Source: JAFGXT01 sp963677165 (GTDB lineage: Bacteria > Verrucomicrobiota > Lentisphaeria > Victivallales > SZUA-371). Taken from it: 64,000 nucleotides of DNA. The stretch is taken from positions 4,340,001-4,404,000 of the forward strand of contig CAXXSX010000002.1 in NCBI GenBank assembly GCA_963677165.2. Direction: 5' to 3'. Within the stretch, counting starts at the first letter, position 1. Each line of letters begins with the position of its first letter. The notes under the pieces are model-generated. The model saw only the letters and a program-made list of their open reading frames with translations. It had not been told where the DNA came from and did not search any database. Position numbers and translations under genes: made by a program. This document shows, one piece after another, positions 53,294 through 63,200 of this stretch.

Positions 53294-53459
53294 GATCTTG
53301 TTCCTGAGTACTTTCTATTAATCTAATAATCATTGAGCGGAAAATCAAGTTGTATTAAAGTTGATTACTTTACTAATTACCTATAATATTAAAATCAATA
53401 CGCAGCGTAACTATTGTTTTGAATAAACATCCAAGCTCAAACTATGCAGAGAATAACTG

Positions 53460-53480
53460 TATGCTTTTTGTATGCTTTTG
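53460..53480 (+). repeat. Tandem 11/10-bp repeats near attR (candidate integrase arm sites)
   Basis: TATGCTTTTTG (53460-53470) is followed by TATGCTTTTG (53471-53480). They match the pair at 27238-27259 except for one missing T and have the same orientation. They lie 78 bp inside the right attachment core. I see no gene between 53294 and the tRNA. Confidence 0.55.
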
Positions 53481-53558
53481 CTCGGTTTTTTGACACAAAA
53501 TGACCTAGTTTGATAAAGCGTGACAGGAAATTTATTTTGAGTTAAGTTTGAGGTTGAG

Positions 53559-53610
53559 AAAATGGTCGGGATGACAAGATTCGAACTTGCGACCTTTTGA
53601 CCCCCAGTCA
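53559..53610 (-). repeat. attR: 52-bp core within tRNA-Pro
   Basis: This is the right-hand partner of 27156-27207 and is identical over 52 bp. It covers the tRNA from the anticodon stem-loop to the encoded CCA and four bases beyond, so integration restores the tRNA sequence exactly. Confidence 0.93.
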
Positions 53611-53640
53611 AACGCGCTAACCAGACTGCGCTACATCCCG
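53563..53640 (-). tRNA. tRNA-Pro(GGG)
   Basis: The minus strand folds into a full cloverleaf: acceptor CGGGATG/CATCCCG, D-arm GCGC/GCGC, anticodon arm TTTGA/TCAAA with loop CTGGGGG (anticodon GGG), T-arm GCAAG/CTTGT around TTCGAAT, and an encoded ACCA end. It is the integration target of the island, and the 5' half occurs only here. Confidence 0.96.
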
Positions 53641-53757
53641 ACACATAATAAATCTTTTGACGTTTTGCTGTTTTATCAGCTGAGCTCATACAATATAGTC
53701 ATATCGTAATCTTTCAATTTAATTCTTGAAAAAATTGTCGATTTTTCCAGTGTAATC

Positions 53758-54684
53758 TCAGCGTTTATTGAAGAATCTTGCCTTGGAACTCGCGCGTTCC
53801 GCTTTTAAATACATTTGGGATATCTTCGTGATGTCTTTGCGACTGAAAAAAGTTGGACCAAAAATGTTACTGTAATTGCTGTGTTGTTGTTCCAGTATTG
53901 AACCTATTTGTATGCGCTGTCCTTCTTTTACTCGAATACTGGTGGCCAATTCACGCAGTTTAGCTGTTTGTTGTTGTCCGGCTTTATCTGTATACCTGAT
54001 TTCCGGATAAATCTCGACATCTATGGTGCCATCGGTTCGCCAGAATGGTCTGACTTGAAGCGTTGTGCGGGTTTCAACTGGTTTTGTATTGTTTATTCTT
54101 GATTTTATTTTGAGAATACCATTTTTGCCGCGGATTACCCTGCCATGATTGTAGCAGGCATAATTATACCAGGACGGTGGCATTGAAGTTGATCCCACCC
54201 AAATCAGAGCAGAAAGACCACTTCGGGTTACAATAAACTGTGAGGTGAAACGTTGTTTTTCTTTTATGTCGGATATCGCTTTAACCGTATGTTTGCCGCT
54301 TTTTTCGCCTTTTTTGAATCTGACAGGTTTGCCTTTTATATATTGAACTTTACCTATACCTGCGGAATCCATATCAAAGGTGACTTTTATATTAGGAGCT
54401 TCATTATCGGCTTTTCTGAGAAAATCGGTGATTTTTTTTATTACTTGAGGTGTGTCATACACCAAAATGGAACTACGGCTTTTTTCGTGGACAAGTAAGC
54501 CGCCTTTTGACAGCCAGGGACGGCAAACACGATTAGCATCAGCGTATTCAATAATCCCTAATGGAATGAGTTTATATCGTTTTTCAATCTTTCGGGTGTC
54601 TTTTATTACAACTGTATTTGAGTCTGCTGCCAGCATCGCGGCAGAGTAACTGAATGTTAAAGTAAATAATAGAGCAAATCTCAT
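53758..54684 (-). CDS. Exported secretin-like protein
   Basis: The 308-residue protein starts with a signal peptide (ALLFTLTFSYSAAMLAA). RYKLIPLGIIEYADANRVCRPWLSKGGLLVHEKSRSSILVYDTP resembles a secretin N-domain that reads the LxxA-type beta-alpha-beta fold (KLIPL..A..V...L...G.....ARSN.LIV.D). The later part (TTLQVRPFWRTDGTIDVEIYPEIRY, then SIRVKEGQRIQIGSILEQQHSN) is like the beta domain of type II/III secretins but too short for a pore. It may be a secretin-derived periplasmic subunit. It stands alone after the tRNA gene; the upstream spacer is 134 bp. Confidence 0.6.
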   Translation of the reverse strand: MRFALLFTLTFSYSAAMLAADSNTVVIKDTRKIEKRYKLIPLGIIEYADANRVCRPWLSKGGLLVHEKSRSSILVYDTPQVIKKITDFLRKADNEAPNIKVTFDMDSAGIGKVQYIKGKPVRFKKGEKSGKHTVKAISDIKEKQRFTSQFIVTRSGLSALIWVGSTSMPPSWYNYACYNHGRVIRGKNGILKIKSRINNTKPVETRTTLQVRPFWRTDGTIDVEIYPEIRYTDKAGQQQTAKLRELATSIRVKEGQRIQIGSILEQQHSNYSNIFGPTFFSRKDITKISQMYLKAERASSKARFFNKR

Positions 54685-54818
54685 CGTGTTTCCTTATATG
54701 GGATATCGTAAATTGCATTAAATGTAAAATACATTAAAATATGTGATATTGCAATTTTTTCGGCTGAGGCTATAGTGTTATTATTCAAATATTTCATTTT
54801 AGGGAATGTAAAAGAGAG

Positions 54819-55592
54819 ATGGAAACTGAAATATATTTTTTTTCAGGGACCGGGAATTCGCTGGTTCTTGCCAGAAAAATTGCTGCCGGACTCGGCAATA
54901 CTGAAGTAATCAATCTAAGAAAACATGACGGCAGAGAAGTGACTTTTAAGTCCCAATGTGTCGGTATTGTCTTTCCCGTATATGCCTGGGGGGTACCCTT
55001 GATTGTTCGGCGTTTTTTGCAGAATGTATTACGCGGAAAACTGACATATTTTTTTGCTGTATGTGATTGCGCTTCTCTGCAAGGCAAGGCGTTGACTCAG
55101 GTTCAGAAGTTGTTGTCTGCAAAAGAAATCTCATTGGATGCATCGTTTAATGTGGTTATGCCGAGTAACTATATTCCGTTTGGAGGTGCTGAACCTGAAC
55201 GTACTCAAAAAAGGAAGTTTACAGAGGCCGAAGAGCAAATAAGGACTATTGTTGATGTTATACAAAAGCGGCAAAAAACGGCGCTGGACGAGTCTGGCTT
55301 TCCTCCGACTTTTCTGGCTAAGCTGATGTATCACTTCTTTAGTAAGAGGTTGCCGAAGTTTTCTCGAAAGTACCATGTGTCAAAGGATTGCAGCGGTTGT
55401 GGGCTCTGCGAGAAAATATGTCCGGTCGGAAATATTAAACTGAAGGATGGACATCCGATATGGGGGCGTGAATGCGAATGTTGTATGGCTTGTTTGCAGT
55501 TTTGTCCTGAAAGCGCAATTCTATGCGGTAAAATTCCGGCGACCCGAAAACATTATCATCATCCCGAAGTAAAAGCTCAAGACTTATTCTGA
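54819..55592 (+). CDS. EFR1-type flavodoxin-ferredoxin
   Basis: The 257-residue protein has a flavodoxin-like N-terminal domain with the FMN loop FFSGTGNSLVLARKI and PVYAWGVPLIVRRFL. Two 4Fe-4S clusters lie at its C-terminus: CSGCGLCEKICPVGNI and CECCMACLQFCPESAI. This arrangement is known as EFR1 (electron carrier in anaerobes). It passes low-potential electrons in the cytoplasm; the partner is unknown. It has no radical-SAM motif, so it is not the GRE activase. A 28-bp gap leads to the next gene. Confidence 0.9.
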   Translation: METEIYFFSGTGNSLVLARKIAAGLGNTEVINLRKHDGREVTFKSQCVGIVFPVYAWGVPLIVRRFLQNVLRGKLTYFFAVCDCASLQGKALTQVQKLLSAKEISLDASFNVVMPSNYIPFGGAEPERTQKRKFTEAEEQIRTIVDVIQKRQKTALDESGFPPTFLAKLMYHFFSKRLPKFSRKYHVSKDCSGCGLCEKICPVGNIKLKDGHPIWGRECECCMACLQFCPESAILCGKIPATRKHYHHPEVKAQDLF

Positions 55593-55620
55593 AAACTGAG
55601 AACAAACAGGTTCAATTACT

Positions 55621-56955
55621 ATGATGTCACACAAATTACTATTACTATCAATTACTATTGTTTTATGCTGTTCAGCGTATGCAGCCGAACTTCCAGCTTT
55701 CAGCGGTTTGGATCAGGCGGTTGAATCCGGCGGTTCTGAACCAATATCGAAACAGTTAATCAAGGCGAATCGGAAAGTTCTGGATAATATAATCAAAAAC
55801 TATTCATCGCTGGAAGCCGATATTCGAAAAAAGCTCACAGATGACAAACTGGCATTGGAATATCGTTTGATATACGCTGCTATTCTGGCCGCTGAAAACA
55901 ATCGTCATGGCAAGGCGTTTCTAATAAGGCAGGCTGAAAAAGCAAGTCGTCCGGAGGTGATTCAAAGTGCGTTCTGGATTATTGTTAATTATGCAAGGGT
56001 GTTGCCTGTAGATGATCCCCGGAGGAAAAAAGCTGACCTGACATGGGCAGAGTATTTCATGGTGAAAGAGTACAAAGAGGCAAATGTCGATTATACTTCT
56101 CCCTATGAGCGCCGCGCACTGGTAACAACTTATTTGCTTCCGCAACTGATCAGTATGAGAAATATTGAAGTATATAATATTATGCATCCGGATACTCCCA
56201 TATCGCAAACTGATTTGTTGACAAACCTTGACGATCTACGGACGGTGCAGATTATGATTGGTAAGTTACTGTCCGGTCGTGATATGCATGTTCAGTCGCA
56301 ACTGGCTGAATTGGTTAGAATGAACTCTGAACCAGCAATAAAACTGTTATTATATAATCTTAAAAATCCACGTGCATGTAAGTATCTCGCCAAATTCAAA
56401 GACAAGCGGGTTCTTCCAGCGATAAAAGAAGAAATCCCAAAACTGTCGGGTAAGCCTAAGGTTGAGGCCGCGTTGGTTGCTGCTGATTTGGAAAAAGTTG
56501 ATAAAGTTCCCGTGCTTATTAAGCTGGCAGACAAAAAAGACCCAAAGGCTTATAATGCCGCTTTGAAGCATATGGCTATGATGCAGGATAAGCGTTTTGT
56601 CGCTATAGCCAGAGACGTGATGACTGAACCTGAGACTCTTGACCAGGTGGATTGTGCAATCCGTATATTACAGCAATACAATTCCAGAGAGACTATCCGT
56701 GGATTAATTGCCGGGATGTATGTAAATTACAACGCTCTTGCACCAGATCGCGGGAGAAGAATTAACAGCAATCTTAAATACAATAAAAAACTACTGAAAA
56801 CGCTCAAAGAATTCACCAGTGCGGATCGTGGTTTTGATGGTTCGGACTGGCTGAACTGGTATATTGAACATAAACGTTTTCTTACTCCACTGGAGGATGC
56901 GAAACCGATAACGCCTAAAAAGGTGGAACCGACTGATAAAGTAAAGAAGAAATAA
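55621..56955 (+). CDS. Exported alpha-helical (HEAT-like) protein
   Basis: The 444-residue protein has a signal peptide (LLLLSITIVLCCSAYAAE); ATG 55621 or 55624 can serve as the start. The mature part is helical with HEAT-like pairs, for example EPAIKLLLYNLKNPRACKYLAKF, RVLPAIKEEIPKLSGKPKVEAALVAADL and VPVLIKLADKKDPKAYNAALKH. The end is a Lys/Pro-rich tail. Similar exported repeat proteins are common in PVC bacteria. No enzymatic motif is present. It may share a transcript with the EFR1 gene (28-bp gap), but the functional link is unclear. Confidence 0.65.
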   Translation: MMSHKLLLLSITIVLCCSAYAAELPAFSGLDQAVESGGSEPISKQLIKANRKVLDNIIKNYSSLEADIRKKLTDDKLALEYRLIYAAILAAENNRHGKAFLIRQAEKASRPEVIQSAFWIIVNYARVLPVDDPRRKKADLTWAEYFMVKEYKEANVDYTSPYERRALVTTYLLPQLISMRNIEVYNIMHPDTPISQTDLLTNLDDLRTVQIMIGKLLSGRDMHVQSQLAELVRMNSEPAIKLLLYNLKNPRACKYLAKFKDKRVLPAIKEEIPKLSGKPKVEAALVAADLEKVDKVPVLIKLADKKDPKAYNAALKHMAMMQDKRFVAIARDVMTEPETLDQVDCAIRILQQYNSRETIRGLIAGMYVNYNALAPDRGRRINSNLKYNKKLLKTLKEFTSADRGFDGSDWLNWYIEHKRFLTPLEDAKPITPKKVEPTDKVKKK

Positions 56956-57047
56956 CTAGTAATCTGTATTGTTTTTATCTTCGTATAAACAAATCCAATC
57001 TACAATCGAATTAAAAACATTCTTGACAGGACACTTGTATATCTGAA

Positions 57048-57869
57048 TTATTCTTCTGTTCCGGCTTCAAGTTCTTCTGGTTGTTGAGATGTCTTTTGTT
57101 TTTGCCGTGGTTCAATGTAATCATTGTAGACAATTGTTCCGGCAATGACGGAGACGGGTAGAAAGATTACCGGTAGAAACGGGATGAACATCATAATATA
57201 AATGACTGCCCCCATGCCGGTTATTAGTCCCTTGGAACCTTTTAGATTGGTTTTGAAGTCGCGGTATTTAACTCTGCGGTGTTCAGAACTGAAAATCAGA
57301 AACGATACTCCAAAATAATAACCGATTACCAGTGCGGAAAGAATATAGCCGATTCCAGGAGCGATCAGATTGAAGATAATAAAAACAATTGTCAGCACCA
57401 GGATGATGATTCCGACCCGGGCGGAGTTGATCATTGACGTCCAGTTATAGTGAACGTAGTGCTTGAATCCAGTGCAAACAAAATCAAGGTCGTAAAAGTC
57501 TTTTTCGTAACGGACTGCTAGCTGGTCAACGAACGGAGCCGCAATAACCATAAACAGACTGGTAAAGGTTATGAGGAATACAGTGATTGCTGCCAGACTT
57601 ATCGCTATATAGAGCAACCATTTTGCGATATGTTTCAGGCTTTCAAACCAGCCTGATGCATCTACGGCTGTCGGCAACAGCGAATCAATATGCGGTTTTA
57701 GATAATACCAGCCCAGAAAACCGATTATAATATAACAGACCAGGCTTATAATGGTAGGAACAAGGGCGTATGTCCAATATTTCGGTCTCGTAAAAAAAAC
57801 GCCGAGAGCCTTAAATGGAATTGCCAGTCCTGTAACAAAATCGGTGAAAACTCGAATATATGCAGACAT
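57048..57869 (-). CDS. EI24/CysZ-family membrane protein
   Basis: The 273-residue protein has at least four membrane segments (YALVPTIISLVCYIIIGFLGW, LLYIAISLAAITVFLITFTSLFMVIAAPFVD, VGIIILVLTIVFIIFNLIAPGIGYI, MMFIPFLPVIFLPVSVIAGT), in the layout of the EI24/CysZ family. The N-terminal FVTGLAIPFKALGVFFTRPKYW is characteristic. CysZ proteins carry sulfate; many EI24 members are uncharacterised. It follows the symporter gene by 18 bp in the same direction, so both may be made together. The charged C-terminus (QKQKTSQQPEELEAGTEE) is cytoplasmic or disordered. Confidence 0.8.
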   Translation of the reverse strand: MSAYIRVFTDFVTGLAIPFKALGVFFTRPKYWTYALVPTIISLVCYIIIGFLGWYYLKPHIDSLLPTAVDASGWFESLKHIAKWLLYIAISLAAITVFLITFTSLFMVIAAPFVDQLAVRYEKDFYDLDFVCTGFKHYVHYNWTSMINSARVGIIILVLTIVFIIFNLIAPGIGYILSALVIGYYFGVSFLIFSSEHRRVKYRDFKTNLKGSKGLITGMGAVIYIMMFIPFLPVIFLPVSVIAGTIVYNDYIEPRQKQKTSQQPEELEAGTEE

Positions 57870-57887
57870 TGTATTGCTCCGTATTTT

Positions 57888-60095
57888 TTATTTGCCGTCA
57901 GCGGTATCAGCCTTTTTGCCGATTCCAAACACATCTTTCATTATGCACCAGCGTGGTTTCTTGGGTTGAGTATTCTGTCCCAATATCCAGTAATTATATT
58001 CTTTTCTCATCAGATTATTTAGCTTTGCCAGCCGGATCCATTGATTCAGAAAAGTCAGCAGTTCCAAATTATTTTTCGCTACACCATACGCCGCGTCGGT
58101 TTTATACAGGAGAGGCTGAGGCAGCACTACTGTATATTGCGGGTATTTTAACGTCCATGCGCAACCGGCCTGGGCGCTAATCAGTAATGCATCGGCATCA
58201 CACTTGTCGCTGAAAAATTCTTCATTTGTTTTTACCAAAACGATTTCAGCATTCGGGAGGTATTTTTTTATCATTGGAACAATCGAACTGTTCCAGACCG
58301 TAGCTATTTTCAGGTTATCCATTTCCTGAATTTTTTTCTGGCTTTCGAATTCCTGTTTACGATAACTTTTGACCAGAAATCCCATCGTCAGGGTCATGTA
58401 TGGATCGGAGAAGTCCATCTTTTTCAGGTTTTGAACTGATATCGACAAACCAGCCATTACAATATCGATATTGCCGGAAGCCAGCTGTTTGTCAACATCA
58501 TCATATTTTACCGGAATGAACTCAATTCCACATTGAAGTTCCGATGCCAGATGATGAGCCATTGCCATATCGTAGCCCACCAGCTCATTTTTTCCGTTAA
58601 AGTAGCAAAAGGGCAGAGAGTCAGGGTTGTAGCCTATTCTGATGGAGCCCCGTTTAACAATTCTGCCCAGAGTAGGCAGGGTTGCGAGAGTTTCTTTCAA
58701 TACACTCGTACTTTGAACCTTTTTGTATACTTTGCAATTCTTTACTTTGTCTTTAATTTCCATCTTCTCAAGAATATCGTTCTTGGCATAATCATTTTTA
58801 TAGGTACTCTGAAGAACAATGTGCAGGCCCACGACGGTTCCGATAAACAGTGCCAGCATCGCGCTGCTGTAAATGATAACTCTATGCCATCTGAATTTCA
58901 CCAGTCCCATAATTGCCCCGGTGCAGATAAGGGTAAACGCAATCAAATCCATTGCGGCAAGCAAGGTGCCGAATCTACCGTTGACAATACCGGCAATAAT
59001 ATATAGTTGGAACATGTTGGAGGGAATCTGAAACGTATTTAAAAGGTACGGTAGAGCCATGTCTACACCGCCGAAAAATGAAAAGAAGCCGGAAAACGCA
59101 AAAATCGGATATTTACTTAGCGGTAATGGAGCCCCGATAAACCAGGCCGCGAAAAGAAGAAACAAAAGCGATAACAGTTTTCCGGAATCCGGAAAGTTGA
59201 AATATACCGGGATGATAACATCCATTAACGATTCGGATTCATCATTGTGCAAGTCATATTTCTCAAACAGTTTCTTGGAATTTTCTGTAACTACCGGAAG
59301 AATAACAAACAGGTTTCCTGTTGTAAATGCGGTTATCAGGGCATCTTTCGAAAGGTTAACTACATCACGGTATTTAAATGGAGTAAGCATTGTAGTCAAC
59401 ATTGGAAAAATAAAGAATGACAGCAATACGGCACTTGCGATAAATACCGCGAAATATACTTGAAGACGTCCGACTTCCGCTATTGTCATGGTGCCAGCCG
59501 CTGCGGCGGAAATGGCATAGACGCCAACTGGAGTCAGGCGTACCACAAGGTGTGTCACCTTGGTAAGGGCATCCGACATGATCGTAAGAATATGCAGAAA
59601 TCCCTGTTTCTTTTCCTGGGGCATGCCGATCATTGCCCCTCCCACAAAGAGACAGAAAAGGACGACTGCCGGGATTACGCTGTTGGCCATTGAATTGAAT
59701 GGATTGTTGGGAATATACATTTCCAGATAGTTGATATCCTGGGCCGGCATGATACTGCTGGTCGAAAAGAATGCTCCGCTTTTAGTTGACGGAAAGGTGA
59801 GGGGCATAATAAGGATTGTACCGAGAGCAATGCCCCAGAAGACACATAACAGAATTCCGCCTTTCACCGCGAGCATTTTTGCGTCTTTTAATGTCAGACT
59901 GCCGATTCCCAACACCAGGGATACCACGATATACGGCAGGATGGTCATTTGCAGCAGCCGGACAAAGCCGGTTCCGATAAGATTCAGCCATGCACAGGAT
60001 TCACCGAACATAACTCCTGTTGCAAGTCCCAAAATCAGGCCGATCAAAATACTTGTTGATAAGCTTAGCGTAAAAAGTTTATGTATAAATTTCAA
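57888..60095 (-). CDS. Dicarboxylate/amino acid:cation symporter fused to a solute-binding domain
   Basis: A TTG start at 60095 gives 735 residues. The first ~415 are a DAACS-type symporter (GLILGLATGVMFG, IPAVVLFCLFVGGAMIG, AFTTGNLFVILPVV, and re-entrant loop region FSGFFSFFGGVDMALPYLLN). After a membrane segment near 410-430, residues ~475-700 are a family-3 solute-binding domain (GSIRIGYNPDSLPFCYFNGKNELVGYDMAMAHHLA, MAGLSISVQNLKKMDFSDPYM). Binding domain and secondary transporter are normally separate; the fusion would hand an amino acid or dicarboxylate to its carrier at the membrane. ATG codons lie only well inside the first helix, so TTG is preferred. Confidence 0.88.
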   Translation of the reverse strand: MKFIHKLFTLSLSTSILIGLILGLATGVMFGESCAWLNLIGTGFVRLLQMTILPYIVVSLVLGIGSLTLKDAKMLAVKGGILLCVFWGIALGTILIMPLTFPSTKSGAFFSTSSIMPAQDINYLEMYIPNNPFNSMANSVIPAVVLFCLFVGGAMIGMPQEKKQGFLHILTIMSDALTKVTHLVVRLTPVGVYAISAAAAGTMTIAEVGRLQVYFAVFIASAVLLSFFIFPMLTTMLTPFKYRDVVNLSKDALITAFTTGNLFVILPVVTENSKKLFEKYDLHNDESESLMDVIIPVYFNFPDSGKLLSLLFLLFAAWFIGAPLPLSKYPIFAFSGFFSFFGGVDMALPYLLNTFQIPSNMFQLYIIAGIVNGRFGTLLAAMDLIAFTLICTGAIMGLVKFRWHRVIIYSSAMLALFIGTVVGLHIVLQSTYKNDYAKNDILEKMEIKDKVKNCKVYKKVQSTSVLKETLATLPTLGRIVKRGSIRIGYNPDSLPFCYFNGKNELVGYDMAMAHHLASELQCGIEFIPVKYDDVDKQLASGNIDIVMAGLSISVQNLKKMDFSDPYMTLTMGFLVKSYRKQEFESQKKIQEMDNLKIATVWNSSIVPMIKKYLPNAEIVLVKTNEEFFSDKCDADALLISAQAGCAWTLKYPQYTVVLPQPLLYKTDAAYGVAKNNLELLTFLNQWIRLAKLNNLMRKEYNYWILGQNTQPKKPRWCIMKDVFGIGKKADTADGK

Positions 60096-60287
60096 AACGT
60101 TTGACCCCCGTTCTTTGATAATAATAATTCTCTTCCGTTAGCTGAAAATAGTTTTCCTGCTTGCTCCTTTCAAGGACAAACAGACATTTTATCGGGAAAT
60201 ATTATAGCGAGAAATAAAAAATAAACATTTTATTAGTAATTTTGCGATAATACAATTATGTTAGAGAGTAACAACGGAACGGGATCT

Positions 60288-63200
60288 ATGAAAAGAATTG
60301 TCTTGATCGTGGCATTGTTTTTTGGGGTGCAGTTGCCTGCGATTATTATTGCTCCAGATAAAGGCGTTACTGAACTGATGAAAGCCTGTGAGAAAGGGTC
60401 TGTAAAACAGGTGAAAGCTCTTATTGAATCAGGTGCTGATGTAAATGCAATAACAACGGTGTGGCATAAGACCGCATTGAGCTTCGCGTTGAAAAATCCT
60501 GATTGCCTGAATATTGTTAACGTTTTATTGAAAAATGGTGCCGATCCGACTTTACCGGCTGATTTGTGGCGGGATCTGTTTTATCAACCTACAGATAATA
60601 TTCCCAAGAGAGCGGTCAACCTCAATAATACCGCATTGATGCTTTTAAACGGTTCTCTTGATGTGAATGTTGATGAAGTCATAACGTACGCAATTCGGTG
60701 CACTAGAGACGTAAGAGTTATCAAGTGGCTCATCGATGCAGGAGTGAACGTTAATAGTCGTACTTTTCGTCGACCGTTATTGATATGGGCACGAAACAAT
60801 GAGATTCAGAAATACCTGTTGGATCGGGGTGCCGACCCTAATATCCGCGATTTCAACAATTTGCCGGCGATATATTATGCCCGCAATTTACAGAGGTTGA
60901 AGAATCTGTTTCAATACGGCGCAAAGTGGATTGTAAAAGATGATTCCGGACAGAATCTGAATCTGATTTCACAATGGGCAGAATGGATTGATCGGGAAAT
61001 GCTTGAACAGGCGATTAGACATGGATGTAAAATCGACCGTAAAGGATTGATCAAAATCGGAAACAATCCGGCATTGCCGGATATATATTCAATACTTGCC
61101 GATAAATTTTCTCCCCTTCCTGTTGCAGAAATGGCTCAAACCGCTTTGAGAAATGGACGATTGGAGAATTTTAGATTATTGGAAAGTAATATGTCTGACT
61201 CTGAGTTCTCCACGGTTAACTGGTACAACAGAATATTGGGATCGAAATTACAGAAAGAAGAGAAGCTCAAACTGCTGAACTATTTGATTAAGAAGAGACA
61301 TGTTTCCGTTAATGATGCCAGTCCACGAACTCATGTGACCTCTCTGATGTGTTTTGTAAAAAGACCCGAAACTGTTAAATTCCTTATAGAGCAGGGGGCA
61401 CACGTTAACGACTATGACCGCAAAGGATTTAATGCGCTGTATTATCTTATTAAAGCTTATCGATGGAGGATGAAGCCCGATGAACGACTTGCCGTACTTG
61501 AGGTTCTTCGGAAGAAGGGAGCTACGCTCAAACAGAAGAATAAAAAGGTGAATTTATTGATTGTTGCGTTATCAAATGAACTTGAACCGGAAATTATAAA
61601 ACGTCTCGTTGAACTCGGTGAGGATGTTAACTTCAAAACGCAATATGGAGTGACGCCTCTTATGGTGGCATGTGCTTTGTATAAAAGCGATATCGTGAAA
61701 CTGCTGATTGATAAAGGTGCACGGATAGAAGATCAGGATGATACCGGCTGGACGCCACTGTTTTATGCCTGTCATTATTTTCGGGAGTCCCGGTCGCTAT
61801 CCGTTATGACCTTTCAACCGAGGAACCGTAAAAAATCCGATGCAAACGATACGGTTCAACTGTTGTTAGCCCGAGGAGCTCGTGCGGATATCCTGGATAA
61901 GCAAGGCCAAAGTGTATTGACCGAGGCCGCAGCCTGGGCAAATGCTGAAACGATCAGGACGCTGATCAAGGCAGGCGGAAAAAAGATCGTAAATGCTCAT
62001 GATGCGCACAATCGCAATGCAATAATGTATGCGACCAACCTCAATCAGGATATTCATGTATCTGAAGTACTCCTGAAAAATGGAGCTAATCCGAATTCTA
62101 TTATGAAGGATGAGAAACTTCCCGAACGGTTTATGAGAATTACCGATTTATATGGTTTTGAGTTAAATAAAATATTTCAGGTTGGATTTAAACCTGAATT
62201 TCATAATTGCGCAGGATTCGGGTGGTATGAACCTCCGCTGTTTGTTGCTGTCTATCGAGGCGATATTGACCTGGTGAAATTGTTGTTAAAGTATGGCGCT
62301 AATCCCAATATCAGATATTATAGTTACCGCGATATCCCGGAAGATATCCTCAAAATCGCCGGCAGAAGAAGTGATAAGTTAAAAAAGATTCTTATTGCGG
62401 CAGGAGCAAAAACTCAAACGAGGCGCAGAGAAACACCGGAAAACTTGAGGATAAAGGAAGTCATGATCAAAGCGAATCTTCCTCCTTCTGAAATTGAAAA
62501 ATTCATGAATCCTCCCATCCCTGTTCGCTCTCGAATTCCCAAACAAACTCCAGAAAGAATTTTTGGTGATTTTTGCAAAACAAATAATTTGAGAGCAATC
62601 AAGGAACAATACAACTCTCTTCTAAAAAAAACAGGCCATCCGCCTCGTCTATACCACGCAATCTTCTGTGCTGCTGAATACAACTCATTGGATGTTGTCA
62701 CATTTCTCATTGAAAGATGCCCCGATTGGAAGAACGCTACCGGAAATCTGCTGTTACATTGTGCCGCTAAAAATGAAAAACATCCGGAGGTAATTAAGTT
62801 TTTGTGTTCACAGTTTCCCGAAAAAGTAATTAAAGGAAAGTCTTATAGACGTTCTGTTCTCTTCAGCGCTTCTTCTCCTGCCATTATAAAATATTTGTTA
62901 AGCATTGGATTTGATGTTAATGAAACAGATGATCAGGGTGAATCTTTGATTTTTCGAGACGCGCTTTCGTCTGATCGCAACTGGAAGAATAAAGTTCGTT
63001 TTTTGTTAAAGTGTGGCGCTGATATTAATACTCGCGATGATTCAAATCGCACAATTATGGATAGTTTGTATGCTTCTCGTCGCTGGTCGTCATTTGATGA
63101 CAAACCAAGAGAGAAAATGTTGTTCCTTCTGAAAAACGGAGCCGATCCCAATATTAAATGTAATGGAAAAGTTCTTCTTGATCGTGCGGTTAAGCATTCT

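Larger units (their letters stand above)
27156..53610. mobile_element. Integrative mobilizable element in tRNA-Pro(GGG), ~26.4 kb
   Basis: The element is bounded by 52-bp direct repeats (27156-27207 and 53559-53610) that lie 26,403 bp apart start to start. The right repeat is the 3' part of an intact tRNA-Pro gene. Just inside the left end is a tyrosine integrase gene. Inside are a MobF relaxase, mobilization accessory genes, a ParA-like ATPase, a replication-type HTH protein and an excisionase-like HTH protein, but no coupling protein or type IV secretion genes; it therefore probably depends on a helper for transfer. Cargo at 28797-43839 and 52632-53293 looks like antiviral defence. The cargo is visibly richer in A and T than the host flanks, in keeping with foreign origin. 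Confidence 0.92.

Noticed and set aside
27208..53558. CRISPR array in the island
   Set aside because: No regularly spaced identical repeats of CRISPR length and no cas genes were found.
54819..55592. Activating enzyme for the GREs
   Set aside because: It has 4Fe-4S motifs but no radical-SAM CxxxCxxC; the flavodoxin-like N-terminus marks it as EFR1.
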